Of a stretch of DNA of 64,000 nucleotides, positions 1-10,852 are shown one piece after another (position 1 is the first letter of the stretch; every line of letters begins with the position of its first letter). Position numbers and translations under genes: made by a program. Origin of the DNA: Bacillus sp. NEB1478 (GTDB taxonomy: Bacteria > Bacillota > Bacilli > Bacillales > Fictibacillaceae); contig NZ_CP134049.1 of assembly GCF_031582965.1 (NCBI RefSeq), positions 1 to 64,000 on the forward strand. The letters are read 5' to 3'. The notes below the pieces were generated by a model that ran no database searches, was not told the origin of the DNA, and was given only the letters and a program-made list of their open reading frames with translations.

Positions 1-530
1 ACCCCCCTTATCCTTTAAATTCATCCTATTTCAGCAGGAGTTCTCCCTGTTGTTCAACTTTTGTACACGTAATGAATACAGATGAATAAAAATAAAAATC
101 CACATGTTATGCGAATGACTATTATTATAGTAGATAATAGGATTATGTACAGTAAAAGCAAATGTGTGGACAACCTTTTGAACAGGAAAATCAAACTGTC
201 CACAACTTTATCCACAGCATGTGTATAACTTTATAATCCTTATATGTTATTAACGAGTTAAAACACAACAAGCATATCAAAAAAAAGTAAGCTTGGCAAC
301 GGATGATTGTCACTTATCCACAACGCCCATACCTTGTGTAAAGTAGTTGTCCACAACACTAGATTTTGTGTAAAAGTTGTCGATAAATGGTGTGGATAAT
401 GAAAATCGTGTCGAAAAAGATGTCCACAGGCTAAAAATAAATTTCATTTCTATATCAAAAGCAAAAATGAAGAATAAAAAAGGATAGTGCAGCAGATCGA
501 GGACTTCTTTGAAACTTTTTTAAATCCATC
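1..530. other. oriC-side DnaA-box region upstream of dnaA
   Basis: This 607-base gene-free stretch holds several DnaA-box matches (consensus TTATCCACA). Perfect copies lie at 208-216 and 314-322 on the plus strand and at 391-399 (TGTGGATAA) on the minus strand. One-mismatch copies lie at 165-173 (TGTGGACAA) and 347-355 (TTGTCCACA), with weaker ones near 196-204 and 421-428. In Bacillus the spacer between dnaA and rpmH is part of the bipartite origin. The dnaA gene itself is not in the window and would lie to the left, transcribed leftward. Box positions are seen directly; origin function is inferred from synteny with rpmH. Confidence 0.85.
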
Positions 531-560
531 TTGACAAAAGATATAGCAAGTCTTTATACT
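531..560 (+). promoter_or_regulatory. SigA promoter of rpmH
   Basis: A -35 box TTGACA (531-536) and a -10 box TATACT (555-560) are separated by 18 bases, 48 bases before the rpmH start codon. A strong AGGGAGGTG ribosome binding site follows at about 594-602. Confidence 0.75.
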
Positions 561-607
561 TTATTAGACTGTCTTTTATAAGATATATCCTCAGGGAGGT
601 GTAATAT

Positions 608-742
608 ATGAAACCTACATTCCAACCGAACAACCGTAAGCGTAAGAAGGTACATGGTTTCCGTGCTCGCATGGCTACTAAGAACGGTCGTAAAGTTCTT
701 GCTCGCCGTCGTCAAAAGGGAAGAAAAGTGTTATCTGCATAG
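608..742 (+). CDS. rpmH: 50S ribosomal protein L34
   Basis: This 44-residue, very basic protein (start [19 protein letters not shown], ending in a [12 protein letters not shown] tail) is ribosomal protein L34 of the large subunit, at the normal family length. It is too short for most ORF callers. The start is fixed by GGGAGGTG upstream. It is the first gene of the origin-flanking cluster and always sits between dnaA and rnpA in Bacillus. An intrinsic terminator follows, so rnpA expression comes from read-through or its own promoter. Confidence 0.98.
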   Translation: MKPTFQPNNRKRKKVHGFRARMATKNGRKVLARRRQKGRKVLSA

Positions 743-767
743 GCCACTGACATCAGTGGTCTTTTTT
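743..767 (+). terminator. Terminator after rpmH
   Basis: The inverted repeat CCACTGA/TCAGTGG (744-750 and 753-759) is followed by CTTTTTT, directly after the rpmH stop codon. Confidence 0.8.
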
Positions 768-929
768 GCTTTTATGGCACAATTCCGCTCGCTTTAAAAT
801 TGATTAAAAATCCTATTGTAAACGGTTTTTTGAGTGAAGAATGTTTTACATGACAAAAATTTACCGATACTGAGGAAGATCGATTAGAAGAGGAATGTGA
901 TTGCTGAAATTTATGGAGTGTTAAATTGA

Positions 930-1277
930 ATGAAGAAAGAACAGCGCATCAAAAAAAATGAGGAATTTCAAGAAGTCTTTAAAAAAGGAAAATCAACGGC
1001 TAATCGCCAATTTGTAATATATACATTAAAAAAAGAAGACCAAGATGTATTTCGAATCGGTCTTTCTGTGAGCAAAAAGGTAGGAAAAGCAGTAACGAGA
1101 AATCGAATCAAACGATCGGTTAAAGAAATCTTTTATAAATATAGTGAGCAGCTGCTCGCCAGCAGGGATTATGTCGTTATTGCAAGAATACCTACTGCAA
1201 ATATGGATTTTCACGAAATGGAAAAAAGCTTACTTCATGTTTTAAACAGGGCTAACGTATTAAAAAAGAAGGTGTAA
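930..1277 (+). CDS. rnpA: Ribonuclease P protein component
   Basis: The 115-residue basic protein is the protein subunit of RNase P, which assists the RNA subunit in removing 5' leaders from tRNA precursors. The family signature [12 protein letters not shown] (about residues 57-68) and the N-terminal [13 protein letters not shown] are clear. Length is typical. GGAGTG upstream serves the ATG start. It sits between rpmH and yidD as in other Bacillaceae. Confidence 0.97.
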   Translation: MKKEQRIKKNEEFQEVFKKGKSTANRQFVIYTLKKEDQDVFRIGLSVSKKVGKAVTRNRIKRSVKEIFYKYSEQLLASRDYVVIARIPTANMDFHEMEKSLLHVLNRANVLKKKV

Positions 1278-1282
1278 GTTCA

Positions 1283-1510
1283 ATGAAATCCTTTTTTATA
1301 GGAATAATCCGATTTTATCAACTTTGGATTTCTCCTTTAACGCCGCCTTCTTGTCGCTTTTATCCGACATGTTCCTATTATGGTATCGAGGCCTTTAGCC
1401 GCCACGGAGTGATAAAGGGAATGTGGCTGACTACCGTACGAATTTTAAAATGTCATCCTTTTCATCCAGGTGGCGTTGACCTCGTACCAGAAAAAAGAGA
1501 CAATAAATAA
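1283..1510 (+). CDS. yidD: Membrane protein insertion efficiency factor YidD
   Basis: This 75-residue protein has the YidD/UPF0161 signature with [20 protein letters not shown] at residues 12-31, followed by an amphipathic region and GGVDLVPEK near the end. It is a small peripheral membrane protein thought to help YidC-dependent insertion, consistent with yidC being the next gene. It starts five bases after the rnpA stop, so it is probably cotranscribed with it. Length is normal. Confidence 0.95.
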   Translation: MKSFFIGIIRFYQLWISPLTPPSCRFYPTCSYYGIEAFSRHGVIKGMWLTTVRILKCHPFHPGGVDLVPEKRDNK

Positions 1511-1547
1511 TTGAAAGTAAGTTTACGATCTTAAGGAGGATAAGAGT

Positions 1548-2321
1548 GTGCGTAAGAAAATAGGTTTAATGATTGCCCTTTTCGCACTCATGGCTGTCCT
1601 ATCAGGTTGTGGGAATATGAAGACTCCCATCACAGCTGACAGCACGGGAATTTGGGACCAATATTTTGTTTATCCATTATCATGGTTAATTACTTATGTA
1701 GCTGATTTGTTTGGTCAAAACTACGGACTGGCGATCATACTCGTTACATTGCTCATCCGTACAGCTTTATTACCATTAATGATTCAACAGACTCGCAGTT
1801 CAAAAGCTATGCAAGCCGTTCAGCCTGAACTTCAAAAACTGCGTGAAAAATACAAATCAAAAGATGCAAACAGCCAGCAAAAGCTTCAACAGGAAACAAT
1901 GGCTCTATTCCAAAAGAATGGTGTAAACCCATTAGCAGGGTGTTTGCCTTTACTGATTCAAATGCCGATCCTTCTAGGTTTCTACCACGCAATTATGCGT
2001 ACTGAAGAAATTAAGCATCATAATTTCCTTTGGTTTGACCTTGGAGTTGCAGATCCTTATTATGCATTGCCGATTCTTGCAGGTATCACAACGTTCCTGC
2101 AGCAAAAAATTATGATCGGCGGTATGGATAATCCAAATCCGCAAATGAAGATGCTCTTATACATCATGCCAGTTATGATTGTTGTTTTTGCATTAAAATT
2201 CCCAGCTGCATTATCATTATATTGGGTGATCGGTAACATTTTCATGATTGCACAAACGTATTTTATTACGGCCCCAATGAAAAAAGATGAAAAACAAGTT
2301 GATGGGGGAGCTAAAAAGTGA
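1548..2321 (+). CDS. spoIIIJ: Membrane insertase YidC/SpoIIIJ (lipoprotein)
   Basis: The 257-residue insertase has a signal peptide ending in the lipobox LSGC (about residues 18-21), then about five membrane segments of the YidC/Oxa1/Alb3 core, including [17 protein letters not shown] and the final [14 protein letters not shown]. It inserts proteins into the cell membrane; in Bacillus this origin-linked copy is SpoIIIJ, needed for late forespore sigma-G activity. The GTG start at 1548 follows AAGGAGG. Its end overlaps jag by four bases. A second copy (YidC2) would be expected elsewhere. Confidence 0.95.
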   Translation: MRKKIGLMIALFALMAVLSGCGNMKTPITADSTGIWDQYFVYPLSWLITYVADLFGQNYGLAIILVTLLIRTALLPLMIQQTRSSKAMQAVQPELQKLREKYKSKDANSQQKLQQETMALFQKNGVNPLAGCLPLLIQMPILLGFYHAIMRTEEIKHHNFLWFDLGVADPYYALPILAGITTFLQQKIMIGGMDNPNPQMKMLLYIMPVMIVVFALKFPAALSLYWVIGNIFMIAQTYFITAPMKKDEKQVDGGAKK

Positions 2322-2950
2322 AAAAGGTACAGGTAACAGGGAGAACGGTTGAAGAAGCAGTATCATCAGCGCTAGAACAACTTCAGACTTCAAAAGATCA
2401 AGTGGAAGTTACAATTGTTGAAGAATCCAAAAAAGGTTTTTTTGGCCTCGGACAGAAGCCTGCAGTTGTTGAAGTTACAGTGAAAGCTGATCCTGTTAAG
2501 ACCGCGATAGACTACCTTCAGGATGTTACATCCAAAATGGGGGTACCCGTTACCATTACCGAGCGGCAGGAGAATGATCTTCTTGTTCTGGAATTATCCG
2601 GAGAAAAAATTGCCATCTTGATCGGTAAACGCGGGCAGACGCTAAACGCTCTTCAGCTTTTAACGAATATGGTTGCCAATTCAGATCCTTCAAGCAAGCA
2701 TGTAAAAATTGTACTTGATGCTGAAAACTATCGCAGCAGAAGACAGGAATCGCTAGAAAGGTTAGCACTGCATTCCGCTCAAAAAGTATATAATACGAAA
2801 AAGAGTTTTGCGCTTGAACCTATGCCATCAAATGAACGTAAAGTTATTCACTTAGCATTGAAAGAAAACCGAGATGTAGAAACAACGTCTGAAGGAGTAG
2901 AACCATTCCGCAAAGTGGTGATCCGTCCGACGGTATCAATCAGAAAATAA
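2318..2950 (+). CDS. jag: RNA-binding protein Jag/KhpB
   Basis: The 210-residue protein has a Jag N-terminal domain (residues 1-52, with [12 protein letters not shown]), a KH domain with [14 protein letters not shown] (about 102-115) and a C-terminal R3H domain (motif [15 protein letters not shown]). It is a cytosolic RNA-binding protein, partner of KhpA, linked to cell elongation and to SpoIIIJ-dependent sporulation. The GTG start overlaps the yidC stop, implying translational coupling. Confidence 0.95.
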   Translation: MKKVQVTGRTVEEAVSSALEQLQTSKDQVEVTIVEESKKGFFGLGQKPAVVEVTVKADPVKTAIDYLQDVTSKMGVPVTITERQENDLLVLELSGEKIAILIGKRGQTLNALQLLTNMVANSDPSSKHVKIVLDAENYRSRRQESLERLALHSAQKVYNTKKSFALEPMPSNERKVIHLALKENRDVETTSEGVEPFRKVVIRPTVSIRK

Positions 2951-3261
2951 AGTGAAGCTTCAGAGGTATTCCTCTGGGGCTTTTTGTTTACTCTGGGCTC
3001 ATAATGCGATACACTATTTTTTATTGTGGATATTTATGTCCATTTTTAGCAAAATGCGAAAATATAACTTATCAAATAAGATGATTATTGATATAGAAGC
3101 CGATTTTTATTGATCGTAATAGTTATAACTGAGATCTGACTAAAGACTAGTTGAACCGCCAGCTAAGTTTTCTTAATAATCCATTATCACAGCTGCCGAT
3201 TAAGGTCATACTAAAGGATAATTTATATAGAGCGTTATAAGGAAAGCCGGGGTGAAAGACA
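2951..3261 (+). terminator. Spacer with terminator after jag
   Basis: The hairpin CAGAGGTATTCCTCTG with a TTTTT tail lies at about 2960-2987 and closes the rpmH-to-jag block. The remaining ~270 bases up to mnmE are AT-rich. I see no gene, no convincing repeat and no clear SigA promoter there, although mnmE must have its own start site or rely on read-through. Confidence 0.7.
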
Positions 3262-4638
3262 ATGGAATATGACACAATTACAGCTATTTCGACCCCAATG
3301 GGAGAAGGAGCTATTGCTATTGTTCGTTTAAGCGGACCAGAAGCAATCCAAATAGCTGATCAAGTTTATAAAGGGACAAAAGCGCTTCTAGATGTTGATA
3401 CACACACTATTCATTATGGAAAACTCGTTGATCCGAAAACGGAAAAAGCTGTTGAAGAAGTGATGGTAAGCGTGATGCGTGCACCGCGGACTTTTACCCG
3501 TGAAGATGTGGTGGAGATTAATTGCCACGGAGGACTTGTTTCTGTGAACCGGGTTCTTCAGCTCATTCTGCAGCAAGGAGCAAGATTAGCTGAGCCAGGT
3601 GAGTTTACAAAACGAGCCTTTTTGAATGGACGAATTGATTTATCACAAGCGGAAGCGGTCATGGATCTTATTCGGGCAAAAACAGATCGTGCCATGAATG
3701 TGGCGCTCAATCAGATGGAAGGAAGACTTTCATCATTAGTGAGCAAACTTAGACAGACGCTTTTAGAAACCATTGCACATGTTGAAGTGAACATCGATTA
3801 TCCAGAGTACGATGCGGAAGAAATGACGCATACTCTTTTAAATAAAAATCTGCTGCTTGTAAAAAAAGAAGTAGAATCTATTTTACAAACCGCACAGCAA
3901 GGGAAAATACTCCGTGAAGGGCTTTCAACGGCGATTATCGGAAGACCAAACGTCGGAAAATCTTCCTTAATGAATGCACTCGTTCATGAGAATAAAGCGA
4001 TTGTTACCGATATCGCGGGAACGACGCGTGATGTCATTGAAGAGTATGTCAATGTTAGAGGAGTCCCTTTACGATTAGTTGACACGGCTGGAATACGGGA
4101 AACCGAAGATATAGTGGAACGAATCGGTGTTGAAAAATCAAGAAAAGTCTTAAAAGAGGCTGATTTGATTTTGCTTGTTCTAAACGGAAATGAACCATTA
4201 TCAATTGAAGATGAAAACTTATTTCTTGCCGCAAAAGGGCTTGATAAGATTATCATCATTAATAAAACAGACCTCCAGCCACATTTAGACATAGATAAAG
4301 TAAGAACTTTAGCAGAAAACGCTCCTGTCATTTCCACTTCATTAATAAAAGAAGAAGGTATTGACGAATTAGAGCAAGCTATTGCAAGCCTCTTTTTTGA
4401 AGGAGGTATAGAAGCACAGGATTTAACATACGTTTCTAACTCACGGCACATCGCTTTATTGCAGCAATCCATCCATCATATTGACGAAGCGCTTGGCGGA
4501 ATAGAAGCCGACTTGCCGATTGATATGGTACAAATCGATATTACAAGAACGTGGGAGATACTTGGAGAGATTGTAGGAGATACGGTATCAGAAAGCCTGA
4601 TCGATCAATTGTTCTCACAATTTTGTTTAGGAAAATAA
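3262..4638 (+). CDS. mnmE: tRNA modification GTPase MnmE
   Basis: The 458-residue protein matches MnmE/TrmE. It has an N-terminal tetrahydrofolate-binding domain, a helical domain, and an inserted Ras-like G domain with G1 GRPNVGKSS (about 226-234), G2 AGTTRD, G3 DTAGIR and G4 NKTD. It ends in the invariant FCLGK, whose cysteine is conserved. With MnmG it installs the cmnm5 group on wobble uridine 34 of certain tRNAs. mnmG follows 18 bases downstream with its own AGGAGG. Confidence 0.98.
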   Translation: MEYDTITAISTPMGEGAIAIVRLSGPEAIQIADQVYKGTKALLDVDTHTIHYGKLVDPKTEKAVEEVMVSVMRAPRTFTREDVVEINCHGGLVSVNRVLQLILQQGARLAEPGEFTKRAFLNGRIDLSQAEAVMDLIRAKTDRAMNVALNQMEGRLSSLVSKLRQTLLETIAHVEVNIDYPEYDAEEMTHTLLNKNLLLVKKEVESILQTAQQGKILREGLSTAIIGRPNVGKSSLMNALVHENKAIVTDIAGTTRDVIEEYVNVRGVPLRLVDTAGIRETEDIVERIGVEKSRKVLKEADLILLVLNGNEPLSIEDENLFLAAKGLDKIIIINKTDLQPHLDIDKVRTLAENAPVISTSLIKEEGIDELEQAIASLFFEGGIEAQDLTYVSNSRHIALLQQSIHHIDEALGGIEADLPIDMVQIDITRTWEILGEIVGDTVSESLIDQLFSQFCLGK

Positions 4639-4656
4639 GAAAAGGAGGTTATTCAC

Positions 4657-6543
4657 ATGGGATATGAAGCAGGTTCATATGATGTCATTGTGGTGGGTGC
4701 AGGTCACGCTGGTGTAGAAGCGGCTCTGGCTTCAGCCAGAATGGGCGCAAAAACACTGTGTCTCACTTTAAATTTAGACACAATTGCTTACATGCCATGT
4801 AACCCATCAGTAGGCGGTCCTGCTAAAGGAATTGTGGTACGGGAAGTGGACGCTCTCGGTGGTGAAATGGCACGGAACATCGATAAAACACATATTCAAA
4901 TGCGGATGTTGAATACAGGTAAAGGTCCTGCAGTACGCGCTTTGCGTGCACAAGCTGACAAATATTTATATCAGCATGAAATGAAAAAAACGATGGAAAA
5001 TACGAAAAATCTAACCCTCCGTCAAGGAATGGTTGAACGCCTGATTGTTGAAGATGGTGTTTGTAAAGGTGTTATTACAAAAACCGGCGCGGAGTATGCA
5101 GCAAAATCTGTTGTGTTAACGACAGGTACGTATTTAAGAGGAAAGATCATCATTGGGGAACTTGCTTACGAAAGCGGACCGAACAATATGGCTCCATCCA
5201 TTAATTTATCGTATCATCTTCAAGAACTAGGATTTGAAATGGTCCGTTTCAAAACGGGAACACCGCCGCGTGTGAACAGTAAAACAATCGATTACTCTAA
5301 AACAGAAATTCAGCCGGGGGATGACGTGCCGCGCGCATTTTCTTACGAGACAACGGAGTATATAACAGACCAGCTTCCATGCTGGCTGACATATACGGGT
5401 GATGAAACACATCAGCTTATCAACAGCAACCTGCATCGATCACCGATGTATTCTGGAATGATTGAAGGAACGGGTCCAAGGTACTGTCCATCGATTGAAG
5501 ATAAGATTGTTCGCTTTAACGATAAGCCAAGACACCAGATTTTCTTAGAGCCAGAAGGCAGAAATACAGAAGAAGTTTATGTTCAAGGTCTATCAACCAG
5601 CTTGCCGGAAGATGTGCAGAAGAAAATTCTTTCAACGATTCCAGGGCTGGAGAAGGCAGAGCTGATGCGTGCTGGATACGCAATCGAATATGATGCGATC
5701 GTACCGACCCAATTATGGCCGTCACTTGAAACGAAACTTGTAAATGGGCTGTTTACTGCGGGGCAGCTAAATGGAACGAGCGGATATGAAGAAGCTTCAG
5801 GACAAGGCCTTATGGCTGGAATCAACGCTGCATTAAAAGTACAGGAAAAGGATCCTCTTATCCTGGACAGATCTGAAGCATATATTGGTGTGCTAATCGA
5901 TGATCTTATTACAAAAGGAACGAATGAGCCTTATCGTCTATTAACATCAAGAGCAGAATACCGTCTATTGTTAAGACATGATAATGCAGACTTGCGTTTA
6001 ACGAAAAAAGGTTATGATATCGGTTTGATTTCTCAAGAACGCTATGAAAAGTTCGAAGAGAAAAAGGGACAAGTCGCAAAAGAAATCGAGCGTCTTGAAC
6101 ATATTGCCATCAAGCCATCTGATGAAGTACAGAAGGCACTTGCAGAAGCTCAGTCGACACCATTAAAAGAACCAATGTCTGCTTCTTCTTTATTAAAGCG
6201 TCCTGAAATCACTTATCCGGTGATTCAGAAGTTAGCACCTGCAGATACTTTATTGAGTGAAACGGTTTCTGAGCAGGTCGAGATTCAGGTGAAATATGCT
6301 GGTTATATCGATAAGCAGCTCGCTCAAGTGGAACGTATGCGAAAGATGGAAGACAAAAAGCTTCCTGTTGATCTTGATTATATGGCCATCAACGGATTAG
6401 CAACTGAAGCGAAACAAAAGTTGAGTGAAGTTCGCCCGCTTTCTGTTGGTCAGGCATCTAGAGTATCAGGTGTAAATCCTGCAGATATCTCCATTCTGCT
6501 GATTTATTTAGAACAAGGAAAACTGGCGAAGATTGCCCGTTAA
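4657..6543 (+). CDS. mnmG: tRNA uridine 34 carboxymethylaminomethyl modification enzyme MnmG
   Basis: The 628-residue FAD protein (GidA) has the N-terminal dinucleotide-binding motif [12 protein letters not shown] (about residues 11-22), the GidA signatures GPKY-type [13 protein letters not shown] and [16 protein letters not shown], and the C-terminal helical MnmE-interaction region. It is the partner of MnmE in making cmnm5U34. AAAAGGAGGTT precedes the ATG. Length is typical. Confidence 0.98.
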   Translation: MGYEAGSYDVIVVGAGHAGVEAALASARMGAKTLCLTLNLDTIAYMPCNPSVGGPAKGIVVREVDALGGEMARNIDKTHIQMRMLNTGKGPAVRALRAQADKYLYQHEMKKTMENTKNLTLRQGMVERLIVEDGVCKGVITKTGAEYAAKSVVLTTGTYLRGKIIIGELAYESGPNNMAPSINLSYHLQELGFEMVRFKTGTPPRVNSKTIDYSKTEIQPGDDVPRAFSYETTEYITDQLPCWLTYTGDETHQLINSNLHRSPMYSGMIEGTGPRYCPSIEDKIVRFNDKPRHQIFLEPEGRNTEEVYVQGLSTSLPEDVQKKILSTIPGLEKAELMRAGYAIEYDAIVPTQLWPSLETKLVNGLFTAGQLNGTSGYEEASGQGLMAGINAALKVQEKDPLILDRSEAYIGVLIDDLITKGTNEPYRLLTSRAEYRLLLRHDNADLRLTKKGYDIGLISQERYEKFEEKKGQVAKEIERLEHIAIKPSDEVQKALAEAQSTPLKEPMSASSLLKRPEITYPVIQKLAPADTLLSETVSEQVEIQVKYAGYIDKQLAQVERMRKMEDKKLPVDLDYMAINGLATEAKQKLSEVRPLSVGQASRVSGVNPADISILLIYLEQGKLAKIAR

Positions 6544-6559
6544 GGGGGAACGCAAAATA

Positions 6560-7276
6560 ATGAATATCGACATGTTTCAATCATCCCTGGATGAAAAAGG
6601 GATCGTGTTATCTGAGCAACAGCTGAAACAATTTGAAACGTATTACGAATTGCTAGTTGAATGGAATGAAAAAATGAATCTAACTGCGATTACAGAAAAA
6701 GAAGAAGTGTATTTAAAACATTTCTACGATTCCGTAACAGCAGGATTTCACTTTAACTTTCAGCAAGATATCACCGTATGCGATGTGGGAGCAGGAGCTG
6801 GTTTCCCTGCAATTCCGCTTAAAATATGTTTCCCTGAAATTCGTTTAACCGTAGTAGACTCATTGAATAAACGAATCGGTTTCTTACAGCATGTAGTTAA
6901 TGAACTAGGATTAAAACATGTTACTATGCATCACGATCGGGCTGAAACTTTTGCTCACCGGCCGGAATTCCGTGAACAATTTGATCTAGTAATGGCAAGA
7001 GCAGTTGCGAGACTTTCCGTATTGTCAGAGCTTTGTCTTCCTCTTGTAAAGAAGAATGGGCATTTTTTAGCCATGAAAGGTGCGAATCTGCCTGAAGAAG
7101 TTAAAGATGGAGAGAAGGCTGTTAAACTTCTAGGCGGAAAAATAAAAGACGTGCATTCGTTTTTATTGCCTATTGAAGAAAGTGAACGCAATATCGTTAT
7201 TATCGATAAAGTCAAAGAAACACCTAAGAAATTCCCGCGTAAACCGGGAACACCTAACAAGTCACCCATCCAGTAG
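6560..7276 (+). CDS. rsmG: 16S rRNA (guanine527-N7)-methyltransferase RsmG
   Basis: The 238-residue protein (GidB) has a class I SAM-dependent methyltransferase core with the motif I region [15 protein letters not shown] (about residues 69-83) and an N-terminal helical extension. It methylates G527 of 16S rRNA; loss gives low-level streptomycin resistance in other bacteria. I place the start at the ATG at 6560 (MNIDMFQ), served by AAGGGGG; a longer frame upstream would overlap mnmG and lacks a site. Confidence 0.96.
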   Translation: MNIDMFQSSLDEKGIVLSEQQLKQFETYYELLVEWNEKMNLTAITEKEEVYLKHFYDSVTAGFHFNFQQDITVCDVGAGAGFPAIPLKICFPEIRLTVVDSLNKRIGFLQHVVNELGLKHVTMHHDRAETFAHRPEFREQFDLVMARAVARLSVLSELCLPLVKKNGHFLAMKGANLPEEVKDGEKAVKLLGGKIKDVHSFLLPIEESERNIVIIDKVKETPKKFPRKPGTPNKSPIQ

Positions 7277-7288
7277 TCTAGAATGCCG

Positions 7289-7304
7289 TGTTTCACGTGA
7301 AACG
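7289..7304. promoter_or_regulatory. parS site 1 (ParB/Spo0J binding)
   Basis: TGTTTCACGTGAAACG matches the Bacillus parS consensus TGTTTCACGTGAAACA at 15 of 16 positions. It lies between rsmG and noc. parS sites load ParB and, through it, SMC near the origin. Confidence 0.92.
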
Positions 7305-7405
7305 CGGCTGGTACATAAAAAGAAAGATTTTTACAGACTTGCAGGATATTAGGACTAGTGGGAAGAATTAGTTAACAGGCAGATTACTAAAGGTGGTGTA
7401 TTCGC

Positions 7406-8269
7406 ATGAAGCATCCTTTTTCACGTTTATTCGGCATCGGCGAAAAGAGCCAGCAAACCTTAGATCCAGAACCAGCTGAAAAAAACGACAACGAAGAAGT
7501 ACTTCAGATTCCGGTTCAACAGATTACTCCCAACCGGTTTCAGCCTCGAACAGTTTTTATAGATGAACGAATAGGGGAATTAGCACAGACCATTGAAGCA
7601 CATGGGATTATTCAACCTATTGTTGTCCGTGCATACGGGGAAGAACAATTTGAATTGATCGCTGGGGAGCGAAGATGGAGAGCTGTGCAAAAACTAGGCT
7701 GGGAAACGATTCCGGCGATCGTAAAAGACATGGATGATTCACAGACAGCGTCTGTTGCATTGATTGAGAACCTGCAGCGTGAAGAGTTAACCGCCATTGA
7801 AGAAGCGATGGCCTACGCAAAGCTTCTGGAGCTCCATGGATTGACTCAAGAGGGGTTAGCTCAAAAGCTCGGGAAAGGACAATCAACGATAGCTAACAAG
7901 CTTCGATTGTTAAAGCTTCCTCAGGCTATCCAGGATGCGTTGCTGCAAAAGAAAATTACTGAGCGGCATGCACGTGCATTGATCATTTTAAAAACTCCAG
8001 AGAAAATGGAGTTCATTTTAAATGAGATTCTTGAGAAACAATTAAATGTAAAACAAACGGAAGATCGCGTTAAGAAATTGATTGAAGCGGAAACGGCGGA
8101 GAAAAAGCCGCAGGCGCGCCGCAAATCTTTTAGTAAAGATATGCGTTTGGCAATCAATACGGTCAGACAATCTGTAGATATGGTTGTACAAAGCGGTCTA
8201 TCCATTGATACTGAAGAAGAAGAACATGAGGAATTTTATCAATTTACGATTCGTATTCCTAAAAAGTAG
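7406..8269 (+). CDS. noc: Nucleoid occlusion protein Noc
   Basis: The 287-residue ParB paralogue has an N-terminal amphipathic membrane-targeting stretch ([14 protein letters not shown]), a CTPase-type ParB N-terminal domain with [12 protein letters not shown] (about residues 87-98) and [14 protein letters not shown], and a central helix-turn-helix ([22 protein letters not shown]). Noc binds its own sites around the chromosome, is recruited to the membrane and blocks division over the nucleoid. Position just before parA/parB and the basic N-terminus distinguish it from ParB. The ATG follows AAAGGTGGTG. A terminator (8276-8307, GCCATCCG/CGGGTGGT) follows. Confidence 0.95.
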   Translation: MKHPFSRLFGIGEKSQQTLDPEPAEKNDNEEVLQIPVQQITPNRFQPRTVFIDERIGELAQTIEAHGIIQPIVVRAYGEEQFELIAGERRWRAVQKLGWETIPAIVKDMDDSQTASVALIENLQREELTAIEEAMAYAKLLELHGLTQEGLAQKLGKGQSTIANKLRLLKLPQAIQDALLQKKITERHARALIILKTPEKMEFILNEILEKQLNVKQTEDRVKKLIEAETAEKKPQARRKSFSKDMRLAINTVRQSVDMVVQSGLSIDTEEEEHEEFYQFTIRIPKK

Positions 8270-8275
8270 AACGAA

Positions 8276-8307
8276 AAGCCATCCGTTTTTTAGCGGGTGG
8301 TTTTTAA
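8276..8307 (+). terminator. Terminator after noc
   Basis: GCCATCCG pairs with CGGGTGGT (with one G-T pair) and is followed by TTTTT, separating noc from parA. Confidence 0.75.
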
Positions 8308-8429
8308 TTGGCTTTTAAATGAACTTAAAGAAAAAAACTCTTTTTTTCCTTATTTCAAGAAGTCATTTTAAAATCTTCATGATAGAATAATAGATAATTG
8401 ATTGTTCATAAAGTGAGGTAGGTGACAAA

Positions 8430-9203
8430 GTGGCGAAGATCATTGCAGTAGCCAACCAGAAAGGCGGTGTCGGAAAAACGACAACGTCAGTCAACCTTGG
8501 TGCATGCTTAGCATATTTCGGAAAAAAGGTATTGTTAGTAGACATAGATCCTCAAGGCAATGCCACAAGTGGTGTTGGCGTAGATAAAGGAGATATAGAT
8601 CAATGCATCTATAATGTTCTTGTAGAAGATGCAGAAGTTAAAGATGTTATTGTGGAAACTATCTGTGAAGGTTTACATATACTCCCTTCAACGATTCAAC
8701 TCGCTGGAGCGGAGATTGAGCTCGTTCCAACGATTTCCCGTGAAGTTCGTTTGAAAAGAGCTTTAGACCAAGTAAGTTCCGGTTATGATTATATCATTAT
8801 AGATTGCCCGCCATCACTGGGGCTGTTGACGATTAACTCATTGACTGCATCAGATTCAGTAATCATTCCCGTTCAATGTGAGTATTATGCCCTAGAAGGC
8901 TTAAGCCAGCTATTGAATACAGTACGGCTTGTTCAAAAACATCTAAATACTGATTTAATGATTGACGGGGTTCTTCTCACGATGCTCGATGCCCGTACTA
9001 ATTTAGGCATTCAAGTAATCGAAGAAGTGAAGAAGTATTTTCAAGATAAAGTATATGAAACCATTATACCGAGAAACGTCAGACTCTCAGAAGCGCCGAG
9101 CCATGGAAAGCCGATTATTATTTATGATCCGAAATCCCGGGGTGCAGATGTTTATTTAGACTTTGCGAAGGAAGTGATTGGCATTGGTGAAAGGGTTAGG
9201 TAA
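8430..9203 (+). CDS. parA: Chromosome partitioning ATPase ParA/Soj
   Basis: The 257-residue protein is a Walker-type ParA with the deviant Walker A motif KGGVGKTTTS (about residues 11-20), switch region DIDPQGNATSG and Walker B region IIIDCPPSLGL. Soj binds DNA nonspecifically as an ATP dimer, works with Spo0J in origin segregation and modulates DnaA. The start is GTG at 8430 with GAGGTAGGTGA upstream. The parB frame overlaps its 3' end by about 26 bases. Confidence 0.97.
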   Translation: MAKIIAVANQKGGVGKTTTSVNLGACLAYFGKKVLLVDIDPQGNATSGVGVDKGDIDQCIYNVLVEDAEVKDVIVETICEGLHILPSTIQLAGAEIELVPTISREVRLKRALDQVSSGYDYIIIDCPPSLGLLTINSLTASDSVIIPVQCEYYALEGLSQLLNTVRLVQKHLNTDLMIDGVLLTMLDARTNLGIQVIEEVKKYFQDKVYETIIPRNVRLSEAPSHGKPIIIYDPKSRGADVYLDFAKEVIGIGERVR

Positions 9204-10026
9204 AGGGCTTCAGGCGTTGCTTCCGCAGACAGAAGCCAATGAAGAAGCAGAAGTTATGGAAGTTAGTATTAAAGAATTAAGACCCAATCCATATCAGCCG
9301 CGAAAAGTATTTGATCCGAAAGCAATTGATGAGTTAAAAGATTCGATTTTAGAACATGGAATTTTGCAGCCAATCGTTGTTCGGAAAAGTATAAAAGGTT
9401 ATGAGATTGTGCTTGGAGAGAGAAGATATCGTGCGGCATCTCAAGCAGGCTTGAAAACCATTCCCGTCATAGTTAAAGATTATACAGAGCAAAAGATGAT
9501 GGAAGTCGCTTTGATTGAAAATCTTCAACGCGAGGACTTAAACCCCGTAGAAGAAGGACAAGCTTACCAAAAGCTGATTGATCACTTAAAAGTGACACAA
9601 GAAGAACTATCCGTAAGAGTCGGAAAAAGCCGACCGCATATTGCAAACCATATCCGTCTGCTGCAGTTGCCGAAACCTGTTCTGGAGCTATTGTCTAACG
9701 GCCAAATCTCAATGGGACATGGACGGGCTTTACTAGGATTAAAGAAAAAAACCAAGATGCAGCAATTGGTTCAAAAGACCATGGAGAATGGTTTAAATGT
9801 TAGACAGCTTGAAAAACTTATCCAGGACATTAACCGGAATGTTTCACGTGGAACAAAAAAGAAAACAAGCGAAAATAATGTATTTTTACAAGAAAAAGAA
9901 TCGTCATTGCGTGATCGTTTAGGCACAGCTGTAACGATTAAGAAAACGAAACGAAAAGGAAAGATTGAGATCGAATTCTTTTCACAGGATGACTTAGAGC
10001 GTATTTTAGAAATTTTAGAGCAGTAA
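9178..10026 (+). CDS. parB: Chromosome partitioning protein ParB/Spo0J
   Basis: The 282-residue protein has the characteristic LVKGLGKGLQALLP N-terminus, a CTPase ParB domain with LGERRYRAA (about 79-87) and the ENLQREDLNP box, a helix-turn-helix (VTQEELSVRVGKSRPHIANHIR) and a C-terminal dimerisation domain. It clamps on parS, spreads and loads SMC. The start is TTG at 9178 (AAGGAAG five bases upstream) or GTG at 9187; either keeps the KGLGKG motif. The gene carries its own parS at 9840, as in B. subtilis spo0J. Confidence 0.96.
   Translation: MALVKGLGKGLQALLPQTEANEEAEVMEVSIKELRPNPYQPRKVFDPKAIDELKDSILEHGILQPIVVRKSIKGYEIVLGERRYRAASQAGLKTIPVIVKDYTEQKMMEVALIENLQREDLNPVEEGQAYQKLIDHLKVTQEELSVRVGKSRPHIANHIRLLQLPKPVLELLSNGQISMGHGRALLGLKKKTKMQQLVQKTMENGLNVRQLEKLIQDINRNVSRGTKKKTSENNVFLQEKESSLRDRLGTAVTIKKTKRKGKIEIEFFSQDDLERILEILEQ
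9840..9855. promoter_or_regulatory. parS site 2, inside parB
   Basis: TGTTTCACGTGGAACA differs from consensus at one position; its reverse complement is TGTTCCACGTGAAACA, the form I recall from within B. subtilis spo0J. Its location in the coding sequence of parB is conserved. Confidence 0.93.
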
Positions 10027-10059
10027 GGAAAACCATCTAACAGGGTGGTTTTCTTTTTT
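10027..10059 (+). terminator. Terminator after parB
   Basis: GAAAACCATC pairs with GGTGGTTTTC around a six-base loop, followed by TTTTTT. Confidence 0.85.
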
Positions 10060-10115
10060 ACACGGAAAAGCAAATCAAACTAGAATGGCAAACGATAGGG
10101 ATAGGAGACAGAGAT

Positions 10116-10850
10116 ATGTCATTGTTAGGAACAATTGTGAACGGTATTGCCATCATTTTTGGAAGCTTCTTAGGATTATTTTGGTCAAACATATCCGAAA
10201 AGATCAAAAATACGATTTTACAAGCGATGGCATTAGCGGTTTGTATTTTAGGAATTGGAATGGGTTTGAAAAGTGAGCAATTTCTAATCGTCATTGCAAG
10301 TGTTGCTGTTGGTGGAGCATTAGGCGAATGGTGGGATTTAGAGGGGAAGTTAAACCATATCGGGAAATGGCTCGAAACAAAAGTAGGCAAACAGGATCAA
10401 GGATCTGTAGCTACAGGTTTTGTAACGGCGACACTCGTGTTTGTGGTTGGAGCGATGTCTATAGTAGGAGCATTGGACAGCGGCTTGCGCCATCAGCATG
10501 ATGTCCTTTACACAAAGGCATTGATCGATGGCTTTTGTGCGATACTTTTTACATCAGCACTTGGAATCGGAGTAATGTTTTCGGCAATTCCTGTCATTTT
10601 GTATCAAGGTGTTATCGCTTTACTAGCAACACAAATCGACCGTTTTGTTTCTAAGGAACTCATGGATGCGCTAATCGTAGAAATTACAGGAACAGGCGGA
10701 ATCATGATTGTAGCGATCGGATTGAACTTGCTGGGAGTAACACAAATTCGAGTAGCAAATCTTCTGCCAGGATTAATCATTACAACAATTCTTGTTTTCA
10801 TCGTAGAAAAATGGGATCGTATTCTTTCTTTTTCACAGGGGTTATTTTAA
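10116..10850 (+). CDS. DUF554 family membrane protein (YqgA/YdfK-like)
   Basis: The 244-residue protein has about seven hydrophobic segments, starting LGTIVNGIAIIFGSFLGLFW, and the DUF554 hallmark region VGAMSIVGALDSGL at about residues 110-123. The family is a widespread integral membrane family of unknown function, sometimes described as a putative transporter. The ATG has AGGAGA seven bases upstream. It is monocistronic, with a repeat element and a terminator directly after it. Confidence 0.85.
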   Translation: MSLLGTIVNGIAIIFGSFLGLFWSNISEKIKNTILQAMALAVCILGIGMGLKSEQFLIVIASVAVGGALGEWWDLEGKLNHIGKWLETKVGKQDQGSVATGFVTATLVFVVGAMSIVGALDSGLRHQHDVLYTKALIDGFCAILFTSALGIGVMFSAIPVILYQGVIALLATQIDRFVSKELMDALIVEITGTGGIMIVAIGLNLLGVTQIRVANLLPGLIITTILVFIVEKWDRILSFSQGLF

Positions 10851-10852
10851 AA

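Noticed and set aside
3984-4472. 162-codon minus-strand frame opposite mnmE
   Set aside because: It lies wholly inside mnmE, has no recognisable motif or ribosome binding site, and reads like an antisense shadow.
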